Part shown: positions 63,113 to 64,000 of the stretch, piece after piece
How the letters are laid out: the number at the start of each line of letters is the position of its first letter
Numbering within the stretch: position 1 is the first letter of the stretch
Source: Pseudomonas fluorescens
GTDB lineage: Bacteria; Pseudomonadota; Gammaproteobacteria; Pseudomonadales; Pseudomonadaceae
NCBI RefSeq assembly: GCF_902497855.1
Contig: NZ_CABVHU010000006.1
Span: 62,001 to 126,000 of the forward strand
Length of the DNA: 64,000 bases
Reading direction: 5' to 3'
Translations under genes and position numbers: made by a program
Notes under the pieces: model-generated
Seen by the model: only the letters and a program-made list of their open reading frames with translations
Databases searched by the model: none
Told to the model about the DNA's origin: nothing

Positions 63113-64000
63113 CCCAACGTACCCTTGGCGAGTGGCTCGCCTACCTCGAGCAGTTGCACCCTTCGGCCATCGACATGGGCCTTGCGCGTTCGCAACAGGT
63201 AGCGTCCCGCATGGGACTGGGCAAGCCGGCGCCTCGGGTGATCACGGTCACCGGCACCAACGGCAAGGGTTCCACCTGTGCGTTCGTGGCCTCGTTGCTG
63301 CGGGCGCAAGGCCTGAAAGTCGGGGTTTACAGTTCTCCGCACCTGCTGCGTTACAACGAGCGGGTGCAGGTCAATGGCGTCGAAGCCACTGACGCCGAGC
63401 TGTGCCAGGCCTTCGTGGCCGTCGAGGCCGGTCGTGGCGACACGTCCCTGACGTACTTCGAAATGGGCACCCTGGCGGCGTTCTGGCTGTTTCAACAGGC
63501 CGGTCTCGATGCGGTGGTGCTGGAAGTCGGGCTGGGCGGGCGCCTGGACACGGTCAACGTGGTGGATGCCGACATGGCGCTGGTCACCAGCATCGGCGTC
63601 GATCACACCGATTACCTGGGCGATACCCGTGAGTCCGTGGCCTTCGAAAAAGCCGGCATCTTCCGCCAGGGCGCGCCTGCGCTCTGCGGCGATCTGAATC
63701 CTCCCCAAACGTTGCTGGACAAGGCGCGCGAGCTCAATTGCCCGTTTTTCCTGCGTGGCCGCGATTTTGACCTGGGTGTGACCGATCACGCCTGGCAATG
63801 GCGCGGTCTTGACGCGCAAGGGCGGGTGGTCGAACTGCGTGACCTGCCGTTGCTCGATCTGCCGATGGAAAACGCCGCGCTGGCGTTGCAAGCCTATCTG
63901 CTGCTCGGCCTGCCTTGGGTGGATGGGCAGATCAAGGCTGCCTTGAAAGCAACGCGGGTGGTCGGTCGTCTCGATCGCCGCCAGTTCGATTGGCAGGGCA
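63109..64000 (+). CDS. folC: Bifunctional folylpolyglutamate/dihydrofolate synthase (partial, runs off right edge)
   Basis: The frame starts at the ATG at 63109, overlapping the accD stop, and stays open to the window end (297 residues seen of about 430). The ATP loop is [18 protein letters not shown], followed by [17 protein letters not shown] and [20 protein letters not shown], the Mur-ligase-like signature of FolC. It adds glutamates to folates and dihydropteroate. The C-terminal ligase domain lies beyond the window. Confidence 0.95.
   Translation, partial: MTQRTLGEWLAYLEQLHPSAIDMGLARSQQVASRMGLGKPAPRVITVTGTNGKGSTCAFVASLLRAQGLKVGVYSSPHLLRYNERVQVNGVEATDAELCQAFVAVEAGRGDTSLTYFEMGTLAAFWLFQQAGLDAVVLEVGLGGRLDTVNVVDADMALVTSIGVDHTDYLGDTRESVAFEKAGIFRQGAPALCGDLNPPQTLLDKARELNCPFFLRGRDFDLGVTDHAWQWRGLDAQGRVVELRDLPLLDLPMENAALALQAYLLLGLPWVDGQIKAALKATRVVGRLDRRQFDWQG

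Overview
The window looks like a chromosomal segment of a fluorescent-group Pseudomonas (P. fluorescens complex or near relative). This rests on the high GC content, the characteristic Pseudomonas REP-type palindromes between genes, and gene orders typical of the genus: leuC-leuD-methyltransferase-leuB-asd-usg-like-fimV-truA-trpF-accD-folC at the right, and an aminotransferase-uvrB-gltX-tRNA block in the middle. No rRNA, CRISPR array, insertion sequence or intact prophage was seen.

Layout. 1-5.5 kb: the 3' end of a phage-tail-like / extracellular contractile injection cluster (baseplate J-like end, tail-I-like protein, DUF6519 protein). 5.7-6.7 kb: an AT-richer HigB/HigA-type toxin-antitoxin cassette. 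6.7-13.2 kb: small envelope proteins, then a LysR-regulated catabolic module (aconitase-like dehydratase with the swivel domain at the N-terminus, RraA-like protein, ACS-type MFS importer). 13.2-18.1 kb: periplasmic and wall proteins (PheC-like protein, two L,D-transpeptidase families, lipoprotein). 18.1-18.7 kb: debris of two broken genes. 19-25 kb: xthA, arylamine N-acetyltransferase, xanthine/uracil-type permease, tRNA-Asn, aminotransferase. 25-30 kb: uvrB, gltX and a duplicated tRNA-Ala/tRNA-Glu array. 30-34 kb: TetR regulator, hydrolase, thioesterase, dusC, and an Hsp20 gene with a sigma-32-type promoter and a likely RNA thermometer.

34-39.7 kb (minus strand): a six-gene operon related to Escherichia coli ynbA-ynbD (CDP-alcohol phosphotransferase, hydrolase-methyltransferase fusion, PAP2-phosphatase fusion, small membrane protein, acyltransferase, CDP-diglyceride synthase). 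It looks like a complete but uncharacterised lipid head-group pathway and is my main candidate for an undescribed system. 40-46 kb: a type VI secretion effector island with a collapsed vgrG remnant, a DUF4123 adaptor, a VasX/BTH_I2691-like effector, a DUF6708 protein and a displaced copy of an effector 3' segment. 46-49.4 kb: a multi-PAS GGDEF-EAL protein. 49.4-64 kb: leucine and aspartate-family biosynthesis, FimV and housekeeping genes; folC runs off the right edge.

Functions are assigned from motifs read in the translations and from knowledge of the families. No database search was run.
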